Origin: Streptosporangium sp. NBC_01495 | Lineage (GTDB): Bacteria > Actinomycetota > Actinomycetes > Streptosporangiales > Streptosporangiaceae | Direction: 5' to 3' | Length of the DNA stretch: 64,000 nt | Assembly (NCBI RefSeq): GCF_036250735.1 | Contig: NZ_CP109430.1 | Coordinates: 1,426,001 to 1,490,000 of the forward strand | In this document: in pieces, positions 17,176 through 25,884 of the stretch | How positions within the stretch are numbered: the stretch's first letter is position 1 | Layout of the letters: the number at the start of each line of letters is the position of its first letter | The notes under the pieces: generated by a model | Told to the model about the DNA's origin: nothing | The model's input: only the letters and a program-made list of their open reading frames with translations | The model's database searches: none | Translations under genes and position numbers: made by a program

Positions 17176-17321
17176 ACAGATCTCTAGATGAGTGTTGAGC
17201 TTCCCCTCACTATGACACGTAAGGCAATACCGAACGCACCTCTCATGTCCAATCGGTGCCGCATTTATCTTTTTGTCTTTTCTGTCTAAAGACAGCGACG
17301 ACGAACTGCTGGAGGCCCACG

Positions 17322-17717
17322 ATGGCTGGTGAAACTGCGGGAGCCCGCCTGCCCGCCGCACATACGTCGAGAACAGTAGTCGAGGAGTGCAGCGATACAA
17401 CAGCTGAGAGGCATGACAGGGCGTTGGCCGTTGTACAGCGGTTGCTGAAGGTCCACGGGGTTCGCTCGTGCGCCATTCACACCATCGGCCTGAGGTTGTC
17501 CGATAAGAAAGGTCGGCCGATCCAGCTGGGGGAGGCCAAGCGGTACGCCCCCGAGCTGGTCGTTCACAGCGACGCCGGACGGGTGGCCACGGTGACCATG
17601 GGGGCGCGCTCCGGCTGCTACCTGGTATCCCTGCCAGGCAGCGACCTGCAGACGGTGCGGGAGCCGCAGCAGGTCGCAGACCTGATCCTCACCGCTCGAC
17701 CAGGCGGCAGGTCATGA
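17322..17717 (+). CDS. Hypothetical protein (first gene of divergent pair)
   Basis: The ATG at 17322 has GGAGG at 17311-17315. The 131-residue product (MAGETAGARLPAAHTSRTVVEECSDTT...) has a compact domain with VQRLLKVHGVRSCAIHTIGLRL, RYAPELVVHSDAGRVATVTMG and YLVSLPGSDLQTV. It has no signal peptide or membrane segment. I do not recognise a named family. It overlaps the next gene by ATGA, so they form an operon. Divergence from an XRE regulator suggests that regulator controls it. Confidence 0.75.
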   Translation: MAGETAGARLPAAHTSRTVVEECSDTTAERHDRALAVVQRLLKVHGVRSCAIHTIGLRLSDKKGRPIQLGEAKRYAPELVVHSDAGRVATVTMGARSGCYLVSLPGSDLQTVREPQQVADLILTARPGGRS

Positions 17718-18343
17718 CGGGTGCTGTGTCGGCACGGCTTCGCAAGCCGTACGTCACGCCGTACGAAGAGGAGAGCCTGGATCTGCCGCTGGCCTTCGAG
17801 TGGGCGGACGGAGTGCCCCGGCTGACCTACCGTGACGCGCTCCCGCAGGAGTGGATGTTCGGGGCGCTGTGGGCCCGCTGCGGCACCGCGCGTGCGGGAA
17901 AGATCCAGTGGCATCTGGTGCATACGCTGCGCCAACGCCGGTGCATGCTGAGAGGGCTGTGCCGGGTGTGCGGGAAGTCGGCCACCGACCCCGACACCGG
18001 GCGTATCAGCTGGATCATGCCCTCCGCATTGGCCGGTGACTTCCGGTCGCCCTGGCCCACGGCTCACCCGCCCACGTGCAAGGCGCACGTCGGCGAGGCG
18101 CTGACCGCCTGCCCGTACCTGCGTAGAGAAGTGCCGGTGGTTTGTACGGTCGGTGATTACTCCCCGGTCGGGGTACTGGCGAATCTGTACGGCGAGGATG
18201 ACGGCGGCCGGGTGGTGGAGACCGGTCATCAGGTCCCCGTCGGCCTGGACGAGCCCCACCTGCTGAACCGGGCGCTGGCCACCCAGCTCATCGTCCGGGT
18301 TACGGACCTCCAGCCCGCTGAGCCCGTGGTGGCGGCACGGTGA
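17714..18343 (+). CDS. Hypothetical Cys-containing cytoplasmic protein
   Basis: A 209-residue protein translationally coupled (ATGA) to the gene before it. It contains a CRVCG motif at about residue 83-87 (MLRGLCRVCGKSATDP) with later Cys residues (PPTCKAHVGEALTACPYL), which could form a zinc site. W-rich segments (WMFGALWARCG, WHLVHTL) are also seen. I recognise no family name; such proteins occur beside XRE regulators in actinomycetes. Function unknown. Confidence 0.7.
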   Translation: MTGAVSARLRKPYVTPYEEESLDLPLAFEWADGVPRLTYRDALPQEWMFGALWARCGTARAGKIQWHLVHTLRQRRCMLRGLCRVCGKSATDPDTGRISWIMPSALAGDFRSPWPTAHPPTCKAHVGEALTACPYLRREVPVVCTVGDYSPVGVLANLYGEDDGGRVVETGHQVPVGLDEPHLLNRALATQLIVRVTDLQPAEPVVAAR

Positions 18344-18476
18344 GCGCGTCTCCCGTGTCGCCGAGACAGGCTTTTCGCGAGAGGCGGAGGACACGGACGT
18401 ATGCCCCGGCTGCGAGAGGCGTGATGAACAGCCGGTCGCGGTAGTGCCCCGGCAGGGCCGATGACCTGTTCCTGTT

Positions 18477-19031
18477 CTAGGCCGACGCCAACGCGGCGCG
18501 GACCAGTGAGTCGTAGGTGTCGGTCACCCGCTCCAGCGCGACACCGAGCGACCGCGCGAAGGTGTCCAGCTCGACCTGCACGGCGGTCCCAGATGCCTCG
18601 CCGCTCACCGTGCGCTCGATCTCGATGAAGGCCCCGGCATGCTCGACCTCGTCAACGCAGATCGTCATGCTTCCCAGCGTCGCGGTGCGCCGGGTCTTCA
18701 CGATGCGGACCGTGGGATGAAAGCCCATGAGCGTGATGGCGTGGTGCATCTGCTCCCGGTCGGTGACGGTCGTCTCGTGCTCCAGGCACGCCATCGCGTT
18801 GTCGACGGGTCGCTTCACGGTGAACAGGTGCCGACCCTGCTGGGTGCGCAGCCGGGCGAACGACCTGTCGATCTTGCTGTCGGCGTAGGTCCACCCGTCC
18901 TCGGCGTACGCCTGATCGTCCTGGTGCGCGGGAGCTGACAGCAGAACTCCCCGCCGAGCGAGAGCGCCCTCCAGCGCCGCCAGGTCACTCACCCGGTATT
19001 TGACCTCGATCTCCTGCACCCCGTGCGTCAC
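18477..19031 (-). CDS. CYTH-domain protein (class IV adenylate cyclase-like)
   Basis: A 184-residue protein with GTG start. The N-terminus carries the ExExK signature (EIEVKYR, residues 7-13). Alternating charged motifs typical of the CYTH triphosphate tunnel follow (ARLRTQQGRHLFTVKRP, CLEHETTV, VKTRRTATLGSMTICVDEVEHAGAFIEIE). CYTH enzymes act on triphosphates (adenylate cyclase class IV, thiamine triphosphatase or inorganic triphosphatase). The exact substrate cannot be chosen from sequence. Confidence 0.8.
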   Translation of the reverse strand: MTHGVQEIEVKYRVSDLAALEGALARRGVLLSAPAHQDDQAYAEDGWTYADSKIDRSFARLRTQQGRHLFTVKRPVDNAMACLEHETTVTDREQMHHAITLMGFHPTVRIVKTRRTATLGSMTICVDEVEHAGAFIEIERTVSGEASGTAVQVELDTFARSLGVALERVTDTYDSLVRAALASA

Positions 19032-19145
19032 GACGGCCTCCCCGGTGTCTGCTGCGGCTCGGGGAGCCTACCGGGATCGCCAAGGCCCTCATGCAAGGAA
19101 CATCGCAACTGGCCGCTCCTCGTTGACGCGGGGCCCCAGCTGTTA

Positions 19146-19161
19146 GGATACGACTGTATCC
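19146..19161. promoter_or_regulatory. TetR-type operator candidate
   Basis: A perfect palindrome GGATAC-GACT-GTATCC, 21-36 bp before the start of the alpha/beta hydrolase gene. The hydrolase is followed directly by a TetR-family gene. Size and position fit a TetR operator controlling this operon. Confidence 0.6.
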
Positions 19162-19181
19162 ATTCGGGAGAAGAGGTCACC

Positions 19182-20102
19182 ATGCGCGTGCCTGACCGAC
19201 CGTCCGCCTTCGCCAGCGACTCTGCCCGTGACAAGTACTACGCCGTCTATGACCAGGTGCTCAGCGAGCTGTGGCCGGTGCCGGTGGACGCCATCGACGT
19301 GGAGACCCGCGCCGGCAGCGTGCGGATCCACCGGGCCGGGCCCGCCGAGGGGGATCCGGTGGTCCTCCTGGCCGGTGCGGGCGGGAACGCGCTGGCTTGG
19401 TACCGCTACATCGAGCCGCTGGCGCGCACGCGCCCGGTCCTCGCCGTCGACCCGCTCGGCGAGCCGGGCCGCTCGGTCCAGAGGCAGCCGCTCGCGACCG
19501 GTGCCGAGGTCGGCGGCTGGGTCACCGACGTCCTGGCCGCGGTCGGAGCCGAGCGCGCGCACGTGGCGGGTTTCTCTGCCGGCGGCTGGACCGCGGTGGA
19601 ACAGCAACTCGGCGGGGGCGGCCGGGTCGCGGCGCTGACGCTGGTGGATCCGGGCGGATTCGCGCCGGTAACCGGGCGGTTCGTCCGGTGGGCCCTTGCC
19701 GGCGCCCTCGCCTCCATGCTTCCTCGTACGTTGCGACACCGCATGGCCGGCGTAGTGGGCAACGGGGTGATGCGCGAGGATGGGCTGGTGGAGCTGATGC
19801 GGGCCGGCTGGTCCTTCCGTCGGCGCGTGCTCATCCCGCCCGCCTACACCGACGAGCAGATACGCGAGGTGTCCGTGCCCGTACAGGTGCTGCTGGGCGC
19901 CCGTAGCGCGCTGCTCGACGCGCAGGCGGTGGCCGCGCGGCTGGCCGGCATCGCGCCGTCCTGGCGGGTGGAGATCGTGCCCGGCACCGGGCATTCGCTG
20001 CCCGTCGAAGCTCCGGACCTGGTCGCCGAGCGGATCCTCACCTTTCCTGGCCAGGGGCGGTCCGGGAGCGCGACTCCGAAGCACAGCACGAACAACGGGT
20101 AG
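19182..20102 (+). CDS. Alpha/beta hydrolase
   Basis: The ATG at 19182 follows GAGG (19173-19176) and begins MRVPDRPSAFASDSARDKYYAVYDQVL. The longer upstream frame overlaps the opposite CYTH gene and is rejected. The 306-residue protein has the fold's landmarks: nucleophile elbow GFSAGG, an oxyanion-loop region VVLLAGAGGNALAWYRY, and the catalytic His in PGTGHSLP near the C-terminus. It lies in one operon with a TetR regulator 9 bp downstream, and a palindrome in front points to induction by a small molecule. Substrate unknown; a lipase- or lactonase-like esterase is possible. Confidence 0.83.
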   Translation: MRVPDRPSAFASDSARDKYYAVYDQVLSELWPVPVDAIDVETRAGSVRIHRAGPAEGDPVVLLAGAGGNALAWYRYIEPLARTRPVLAVDPLGEPGRSVQRQPLATGAEVGGWVTDVLAAVGAERAHVAGFSAGGWTAVEQQLGGGGRVAALTLVDPGGFAPVTGRFVRWALAGALASMLPRTLRHRMAGVVGNGVMREDGLVELMRAGWSFRRRVLIPPAYTDEQIREVSVPVQVLLGARSALLDAQAVAARLAGIAPSWRVEIVPGTGHSLPVEAPDLVAERILTFPGQGRSGSATPKHSTNNG

Positions 20103-20111
20103 GAAACGGGC

Positions 20112-20789
20112 ATGCCCCGACAGGTGGATCATGATGAGCGGCGGCGCCAGTTGACCGAGGCGCTGCTGCGCATCGCCGGCACCCGCGGCCTGCAGGCGGT
20201 GTCAATGCGTGAGATCGCCGCCGAGGCCGGGGTCTCGCTGCGCGTCGTCCAGTACTACTTCACGAACAAGCAGGCCCTGCTGGAGTCAGGCCTCACCGAG
20301 CTGGGTGCTCGCATGGACCGCCGGGTCAAGCAGCGGGCCGCCGCCACCACGGGCGAGCTGACACCACGAGGCGTTTTCGCCGCCGTCCTCGGCACGATCC
20401 TGCCCTTCGACGAGCAGAGCAAACTGGACTCCATGGCCTGGACCGCCTACTACACCGCCGCCCTCACCGACCCGGCGCTCGCCGTGGTTGGGCTCACCCT
20501 GCCCAACGCACTGGAAAACTTCCTCACCGTACGGTTGACCGCCGCGCAGCAGGCCGGGGACATCGCCCCCGATCGTGACCCGCGTACCGAAGTCGCCGGC
20601 CTTCTGGCTCTCGCCAACGGCCTGACCTCCAGTGTCCTCAGCCGGCAGCGCAGCCACGAGGCCGCCACCACAATCATCGACTACCACCTGGACCGCCTCT
20701 TCGGACCGACGGCCACACTCCGGTCACCCCCGGGCCGAGCCGCACCGGCCCAGGCTCCTCACCCGCACCCCGTTTCTCATCACGATTAG
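20112..20789 (+). CDS. TetR-family transcriptional regulator
   Basis: 225 residues. Residues 10-60 form the TetR helix-turn-helix ([52 protein letters not shown]). The C-terminal ligand domain (about 75-200) ends in a Pro/Ala/His-rich tail. It is downstream of and co-directional with the hydrolase gene. The palindrome at 19146-19161 is the natural candidate for its binding site, controlling both genes. Confidence 0.85.
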   Translation: MPRQVDHDERRRQLTEALLRIAGTRGLQAVSMREIAAEAGVSLRVVQYYFTNKQALLESGLTELGARMDRRVKQRAAATTGELTPRGVFAAVLGTILPFDEQSKLDSMAWTAYYTAALTDPALAVVGLTLPNALENFLTVRLTAAQQAGDIAPDRDPRTEVAGLLALANGLTSSVLSRQRSHEAATTIIDYHLDRLFGPTATLRSPPGRAAPAQAPHPHPVSHHD

Positions 20790-20795
20790 GGACTT

Positions 20796-21533
20796 CCGTT
20801 TCACACCCTGCCAGGCGACCGCATCCGACAATGTGAGGAGTACATCCATCGGCCGCGCACCCCGTACAGAGCGCGTAAGGCCTGCTACGACGCGGCAGCC
20901 GACCGGCTGTTTTCCGCGCGTATCTCCAACCGCGACATCCTCGTGGACGTCGGCGCGGGCCTGACCGAGCTGGACGTGTGCCTGCGGGTCGACTACGGCT
21001 GGCGCGGCCGGTACGTGCCCGTCGACGGGTGGCTCGACGGAGTGGATCTGGAGACCTGGCAGCCGCCGCGAGCCTTCGACTGGTTCGCCTGCCTGGAGGT
21101 CCTGGAGCACCTGCGCGACCCCGGCCGCCTGGTCAAGGCGCTCCAGGACAACGCCACCTGCGGCCTCGTCATCACCACCCCGAACCCCGAGGCCTGGGAG
21201 GAGGGCGAGACGATCGACGAGGCCGTCGCCCGGGAGGCGCTGGAGGAGATCGGTATCAATCTGAGCGTCGAGGATCTGCGGTTCGTGCACCTGTGCCACT
21301 TCCGCAGCCCCGAGGGGCAGGCTCGGATGGGTGTTTTCTTCGAGGCCACGTCGTGGGAGGGGGAGCCGGTCAACGCGGAGCCGCACAAGTGCGCGCGCAT
21401 CGAGTGGTTTCCCCTCGATCGGCTTCCGCCCAACACCTACCCGTACACAGCGGCCGGGGTCGAGCGGTACCGGCAGGGGGCACCGTATGCGGCTGTGTGG
21501 TCCCGGACTGACCAGCTCGGCGGGCGCCGGTGA
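20796..21533 (+). pseudogene. Chimera of a methyltransferase fragment and a truncated Nudix hydrolase
   Basis: Directly after the TetR stop and in the same frame the DNA encodes LPGDRIRQCEEYIHRPRTPYRARKACYDAAADRLF...VDVGAG, the N-terminal part of a class I SAM-dependent methyltransferase, through FDWFACLEVLEHLRDPGRLVKAL. There is no ATG/GTG before 20943 (GTG). At about 21195 it runs in frame into EEGETIDEAVAREALEEIGI, the second half of a Nudix box, and a Nudix C-terminus (PHKCARIEWFPLDRLP). The Nudix core strand and the invariant first Gly of the box are missing. If translated from 20943 it would be a 196-residue fusion; activity is unlikely. Confidence 0.6.
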
Positions 21534-21635
21534 CTTCGCCAGGGCGCGGGCCGACAGGACGGCGGCCGTCTCGACGAAGAAGTACGTGTTCCTCGGCTTC
21601 GGCCTGGAGCAGGTGACCGGCCCCGCGCAGCGCCG
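21519..21635 (+). pseudogene. Second fragment of the M14 carboxypeptidase 3' end
   Basis: About 100 bp encode AGAGDFARARADRTAAVSTKKYVFLGFGLEQV, matching the C-terminus of the intact carboxypeptidase (bases 9831-9930) with few changes. It overlaps the end of the Nudix chimera. It corresponds to the part just downstream of the piece found at 12479, as if one extra gene copy had been split. Confidence 0.75.
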
Positions 21636-22058
21636 TCGCACGTGTGTGCCGCCCTCCGGTGACGACCGGGCCCGATCCGAGGTGCGCCCGCGTCGGCCGC
21701 GGCGAAGCCGGGCCACCTCCCACATGTCCTTCCTGCCTCCGCCGCCGGCGCTGGTCGACGGAGCCGGGCGTACCAGGGGCGGCGCCCTGTTTCCGCTGCT
21801 CAGGGGCCCAGGTTTCGATTCGCCCGAAAAGGTTTGAACTTCTCAGAGGGGTTTATGTCGGAAGGATCCGTACTTTCGTTGACGAAGTGACGCTCTGGCG
21901 TTAACAATTGCTGGCGGTGCACGATATACGGCGGTGGCACGTCAAAAGCCCCCATCGTCGGCTGTCGGCATCGGTGGCACGCTGAAGCCTCCCGGGTAGT
22001 TCATTTTTCGTTTGTGACGTCGCTCAGCGCACGCGTCCTTCCCCCCGAACGGATATGT
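21636..22058. other. Non-coding stretch upstream of secreted isomerase
   Basis: No gene is recognised. The part 21840-21930 is AT-richer and contains TTGACG (21879-21884) with TAACAA (21902-21907), 17 bp apart, as a possible promoter. A short direct repeat CGGTGGCACG occurs near 21935 and 21975. Confidence 0.35.
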
Positions 22059-23210
22059 GTGAATACTTTCCATGCCCACGATGACGACCAGGTCGAAGGC
22101 GGTGCCCTCGGGCGCAAGCTGGGACTGACCCGTCGGCAGTTGTTCGCGGCGACCACGGGTATGGCCGCGGCGGCGGCCGTCACCGCACTACCGGGCAGGG
22201 CTTCGGCCGCCGTTTCGGCCACCGCCCTGGGTGCCCCCCTGATCCGTGACAGTAAGCGCGGCATCATCCTCTACACCGTCCGCGACGCCATCTCCCGCGA
22301 CCCCAACACCACGGCCCTGCCGTCGGGGTTCAAGGAGGTGTTCAAGGCGCTCAGCGACATCGGCTACGAGCGCATCGAGTTCGCCGGCTTCACGCAGCAC
22401 GCCAACGCCGAGGGCGGGCCGAATCTGGAGAACGTCGCCGGGGCGGCGCTGCTGCGCGGGTGGCTGGACGAGAACGGGCTGCGGGCCGAGGGCAACCACG
22501 GGTTCATCCCGGGATCCTGGCCGCTCACCCAGGCCGACCTCGACCGGTTCAAGGTCAGCCTGGAGATCGCCAACATCCTCGGCATGGACCACATGGGCAC
22601 CGGTAACGACCCCACCGGCAGCAGCTACAAGGCCGACTGGGACATCGCCGCCGAGAAGTGGAACGTTCTCGGGGAGATCGCCCGGAACTCCGGCTACGTC
22701 AAGCTGTACACCCACAACCACGATGCCGCCTACAACTTCCTTCTCGACAGCGGGCCGCTGGACGCCCAGGGCCGTCCGACGCGCTCCTCGGGGATCCGGA
22801 GGCTGGAGTACTTCCTGGGCATCACCGATCCCAAGTTCGTGAACCTGGAGATGGACATCTACTGGGCGCACGTCGCCCAGTACAGGTTCCAGACCTACAC
22901 CGCCCCCGACGGCTCCGTCCAGACCAACGTTTTCAACCCTCTCGCGCTTGTCCAGGCGCAGGAGGGCCGGTACCCGCTGTTCCACGCCAAGGACGGAAAG
23001 ATCAACACCGCGACCGGCAACGGCTACGACATGGTGCCCTTCGGTACGGGCGACATCGACTACACGACGTTCTTCCGGGGTCTGATCAGCCAGCACCACT
23101 ACCCGATGTACGAGCAGGACACCGCTCCGGGTGGTGCGGCGAACCCGGGCCAGTCACTGCAGTTCGCCCAGCTCAGCTACAACAACCTGGCCGCCCTCAC
23201 CACGGAGTGA
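22059..23210 (+). CDS. Tat-exported sugar phosphate isomerase/epimerase-like TIM-barrel protein
   Basis: I start at GTG 22059 (VNTFHAHDDDQVEGGALGRKLGLTRRQLFAATTGMAAAAAV). An earlier GTG at 22014 is possible, and neither has a strong ribosome binding site. The twin-arginine motif LTRRQLF with a hydrophobic stretch indicates Tat export, so a cofactor or metal is probably loaded in the cytoplasm. The mature part is an AP-endonuclease-2/xylose-isomerase-like TIM barrel (IILYTVRDAI, GYERIEFAGF, HNHDAAYNF, FVNLEMDIYWAH, PLFHAKDGK) with His, Glu and Asp as likely metal ligands. Proteins of this kind often occur with extracellular sugar dehydrogenases such as the one at 1057. Substrate unknown. Confidence 0.82.
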   Translation: MNTFHAHDDDQVEGGALGRKLGLTRRQLFAATTGMAAAAAVTALPGRASAAVSATALGAPLIRDSKRGIILYTVRDAISRDPNTTALPSGFKEVFKALSDIGYERIEFAGFTQHANAEGGPNLENVAGAALLRGWLDENGLRAEGNHGFIPGSWPLTQADLDRFKVSLEIANILGMDHMGTGNDPTGSSYKADWDIAAEKWNVLGEIARNSGYVKLYTHNHDAAYNFLLDSGPLDAQGRPTRSSGIRRLEYFLGITDPKFVNLEMDIYWAHVAQYRFQTYTAPDGSVQTNVFNPLALVQAQEGRYPLFHAKDGKINTATGNGYDMVPFGTGDIDYTTFFRGLISQHHYPMYEQDTAPGGAANPGQSLQFAQLSYNNLAALTTE

Positions 23211-23344
23211 CCCGTCGGCAGGCTCGGCGACCGGGCCCGCTTTCCGGCGGGCCCGGAATCCGCCCGGCCATCACGCGGACCGCCACGGCACCGGCGAGCG
23301 TGGTGGCCGGTGACGGCGCAATACTCCGCCCCCTTCGCGGCTGC

Positions 23345-23509
23345 TCAGGTGCGGTGGTCCGCGACAGGCTGGACGTCCGCCGACAGGTCGGTACGCAGGG
23401 CGAACGGCACGAAGACGGCCAGGGTGACGACCGCGAGCCCGGTGGCGACGGCGAACACCGTCCGCACGTCCCACACCTCGGCCCCGATGCCGGCCAGCGC
23501 GGCGCTACT
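23345..23509 (-). pseudogene. C-terminal remnant of an MFS transporter
   Basis: The minus strand reads SAALAGIGAEVWDVRTVFAVATGLAVVTLAVFVPFALRTDLSADVQPVADHRT and stop. This is the last membrane helix and tail of a major-facilitator-type permease. Upstream of about 23510 the frame no longer encodes membrane segments. No start exists. Confidence 0.55.
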
Positions 23510-24038
23510 ACGCGGCCCACACCTCCTCCTGAGGCTCCCCGCGGTGCCGGACCGCTGTCAGTGCCTCGCGCGGAGTAAATATCGGTGCTTGCTGCCTGCA
23601 CGGCGGCGATAGCGGGAACGAGTATCAAGTCGTTGCCTCGACAGGAGGCGGCTTCGATCGTCCTGCGTCGCCCAGCGAGACGCGGATGATCTTCGAGAGG
23701 GGAACGGTGGCTTTCGGCTCTCACCAGTCAGCGATCTTGTTCGTTTATCGATCGTCGTGACTATCTCCCCACCCGGGCCAGTCGGAACCCTTCCGGCCCG
23801 GTGCTTGCGGTTCGGCCCCCAGGACGACCGGCAGCAGATCGCGGCGTCCACGACAGACGGAGGTGGCGATGCCTGACCGGGATGCGACGGCGAAGACGGG
23901 CAGGGGTGTCCGGGTCTGCCGTTTCTCCTCGGCGTCCACCGGCGGACGCGCGAACAACGACTTCGGCGCGACAATCCCCCTGAGACCATCATCACCCCAG
24001 TTCAACGAGGGTATACACCCTCATTCGGAAACGTTGCG
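23510..24038. other. Non-coding stretch
   Basis: About 530 bp between the MFS remnant and the lipoprotein gene. Several open frames exist on both strands, but none has a start with ribosome binding site and recognisable protein character. I see no repeats or RNA genes here. Confidence 0.4.
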
Positions 24039-24953
24039 CTAGGCGTACCAGTCCCCGGCGATCTCCTGGATCTCCTTGATTCCTCCGTGCTCCGGACTCA
24101 CGGACAAGCCCACGGTGTAGACCTGCGTGATCATCTTCGGGTTGTTGATCAGGCTGAAGAGGTAGAAAGAGCCGCCGCCTCTGACGCGGAAGCCGTAGGG
24201 GTAGGTGTGGGACTCGTACCCCATGTAAATGCCCTTGGAGACCTTGGGGTAGGCGAGGCGGCTGAAGTTGTCCTTGGCCAGCCGGTAGCCGTTCTTTCCC
24301 GCCTTGTTGTTGGGGTAGTCCCAGAAGGCCAAATACTCCTTGCCCGCGCCCTCGCCGTCCGACACGGCGGTGACGTAACCCTCGGCGTCCAGGCGCGGCG
24401 CCGGCACCCGCTGGCCGTAGTGCAGCGGGGTCTTCGCGGCCAGCTTGAAGGACTCGCCCTTTTCCCGCCAGAAGGCCAGGACGTGCGACCGGTCCTGCCC
24501 CCTGTAGGTCGCCTGGAGGATGAACCACTCTCCGCCGGACGGCTGCTCACGGGGCACGTAGTACGTCTGCCTGCCGGTCAGCAGGATCGGCTTGCGGATC
24601 CTGCTCTTGTCTCCGTCCTCCACATGACCCTGGTCGACGACCACCTCGTGCCTGGTGCCCTCTGCGAACAGTTCGTCCCGCTTGGAGGGATCGTCCCACC
24701 AGTCGCGATCCTTGATCGTTCTGTTGTTCCTGGTAAACCAGGACACTGCTTCCTTCTTGGCGTCGGCGATGGTGAGCCGGATGCTGTCGACCGAAGGCGT
24801 GGGGGTGGGGATGGGGGCCACCGCGGACGGGGGAATCGCCCGAGGCGAGGAGGGCGTATCCGATGGGGCGGACAGGTGGGCCAAGGGGTCGGGCAAGAAA
24901 CCGCAACCGGCGAGGATCGTTACCAGGATGGCGATGAGTAGCGCTTTTCGCAC
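24039..24953 (-). CDS. Lipoprotein of unknown function
   Basis: 304 residues. The N-terminus MRKALLIAILVTILAGCGF carries a lipobox (LAGC, modified Cys16), so the protein is anchored outside the membrane. A Pro/Ser-rich linker (SSPRAIPPSAVAPIPTPTPSVD) leads to a globular domain with many aromatic residues (KEAVSWFTRNNRTIKDRDWW, GGEWFILQATYRGQDRSHVLAFWREKG, EYLAFWDYP). I do not recognise a family. It is monocistronic and convergent to nothing nearby. Confidence 0.75.
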   Translation of the reverse strand: MRKALLIAILVTILAGCGFLPDPLAHLSAPSDTPSSPRAIPPSAVAPIPTPTPSVDSIRLTIADAKKEAVSWFTRNNRTIKDRDWWDDPSKRDELFAEGTRHEVVVDQGHVEDGDKSRIRKPILLTGRQTYYVPREQPSGGEWFILQATYRGQDRSHVLAFWREKGESFKLAAKTPLHYGQRVPAPRLDAEGYVTAVSDGEGAGKEYLAFWDYPNNKAGKNGYRLAKDNFSRLAYPKVSKGIYMGYESHTYPYGFRVRGGGSFYLFSLINNPKMITQVYTVGLSVSPEHGGIKEIQEIAGDWYA

Positions 24954-25317
24954 AGTCCGAATTCCTTCGCTTCATTGCGACAAATAATGACAAAAAGACC
25001 GTATCGAACGTTCAGATTGGTCAGAGGCACCGTACGACGCAGCGACGGGATTGATGCTGGTCACAACGGTCCGGATCAGCACATCCTCAGGACCCGGTTC
25101 AGGGGAGCCTCGACGAGGTGACCTGTTCCTCGCCCGGCCATGATTCGCCGCGCCGTGCCCAGATGCGGCCCTTGGGCGGTCTGGAGGCTCTGGAACGCTC
25201 GCGACACCGGATTGACTACGACCCGATCCTCCTCCACCTGACCATGTTCCGGCGTGAACACCTACGGGTGGATCGGTGAAGGAGAGGCGTGAACCCTAGG
25301 ACCGAGAGGTGACCGCG
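24954..25317. other. Intergenic region before the ECF sigma gene
   Basis: 364 bp separating a divergent lipoprotein gene and the sigma-factor gene. I see no convincing gene. The first 60 bp are AT-rich and probably hold the lipoprotein promoter. A GTGAAC element occurs at about 25250 and again at about 25289, which might belong to an autoregulatory ECF promoter, but this is weak. Confidence 0.3.
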
Positions 25318-25884
25318 ATGACAAGGGCGTTGCCCGCGCAATCCGCGGACGCCGTGATCATCGAGCAGTCCTGGCGGGAGCCTGAGCGCTTCGCCGCCAT
25401 CTTCGACCGCTATTACACGGAGATCCACGGCTACGCCACCCGCAGGTTGGGCGCCGGCCTGGCCGACGATGTGACCGCGGAGACGTTCCTGATCGCCTTC
25501 GACAAGCGCACCGGCTACGACGTCTCACGCGATGACGCCCGGCCCTGGCTGTACGGCATAGCTTCCAACCTGATCGCCCGGCACCGCCGCGCCGAGGTAC
25601 GCCAGTACCGGGCGCTGGCCAAGGCCGGGACGGAGGATCCCGCCGAGGACCACGCCGACCGCGTCGCGGGCGAGGTGGACGCGGGCGCCCGCAAGCCGCG
25701 GCTCGCCCGGGCCCTGGCCGAGATCGCCGACGGTGACAGGGACGTGCTGCTCCTGGTCGCCTGGGCCGATCTCACCTCGGAGGAGACGGGCAGGGCGCTG
25801 GGCATTCCGGCGGGTACGGCCCGGTCGCGGCTGCACCGGGCCCGTAAGAAGATCCAGGCTTTTCTTGGGGAGGGCGAGCGATGA
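25318..25884 (+). CDS. ECF-type RNA polymerase sigma factor
   Basis: The ATG at 25318 follows GAGAGG (25304-25309); the GTG at 25309 lies inside that site, so I reject it. 188 residues with sigma-2 (RFAAIFDRYYTEIHGYATRRLG...DDVTAETFLIAFDKR...RPWLYGIASNLIARHRR) and sigma-4 (RDVLLLVAWADLTSEETGRALGIPAGTARSRLHRARKKI). It overlaps by ATGA with a CU044_5270-type membrane protein, which probably acts as its regulator. The inducing signal is unknown. Confidence 0.9.
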   Translation: MTRALPAQSADAVIIEQSWREPERFAAIFDRYYTEIHGYATRRLGAGLADDVTAETFLIAFDKRTGYDVSRDDARPWLYGIASNLIARHRRAEVRQYRALAKAGTEDPAEDHADRVAGEVDAGARKPRLARALAEIADGDRDVLLLVAWADLTSEETGRALGIPAGTARSRLHRARKKIQAFLGEGER

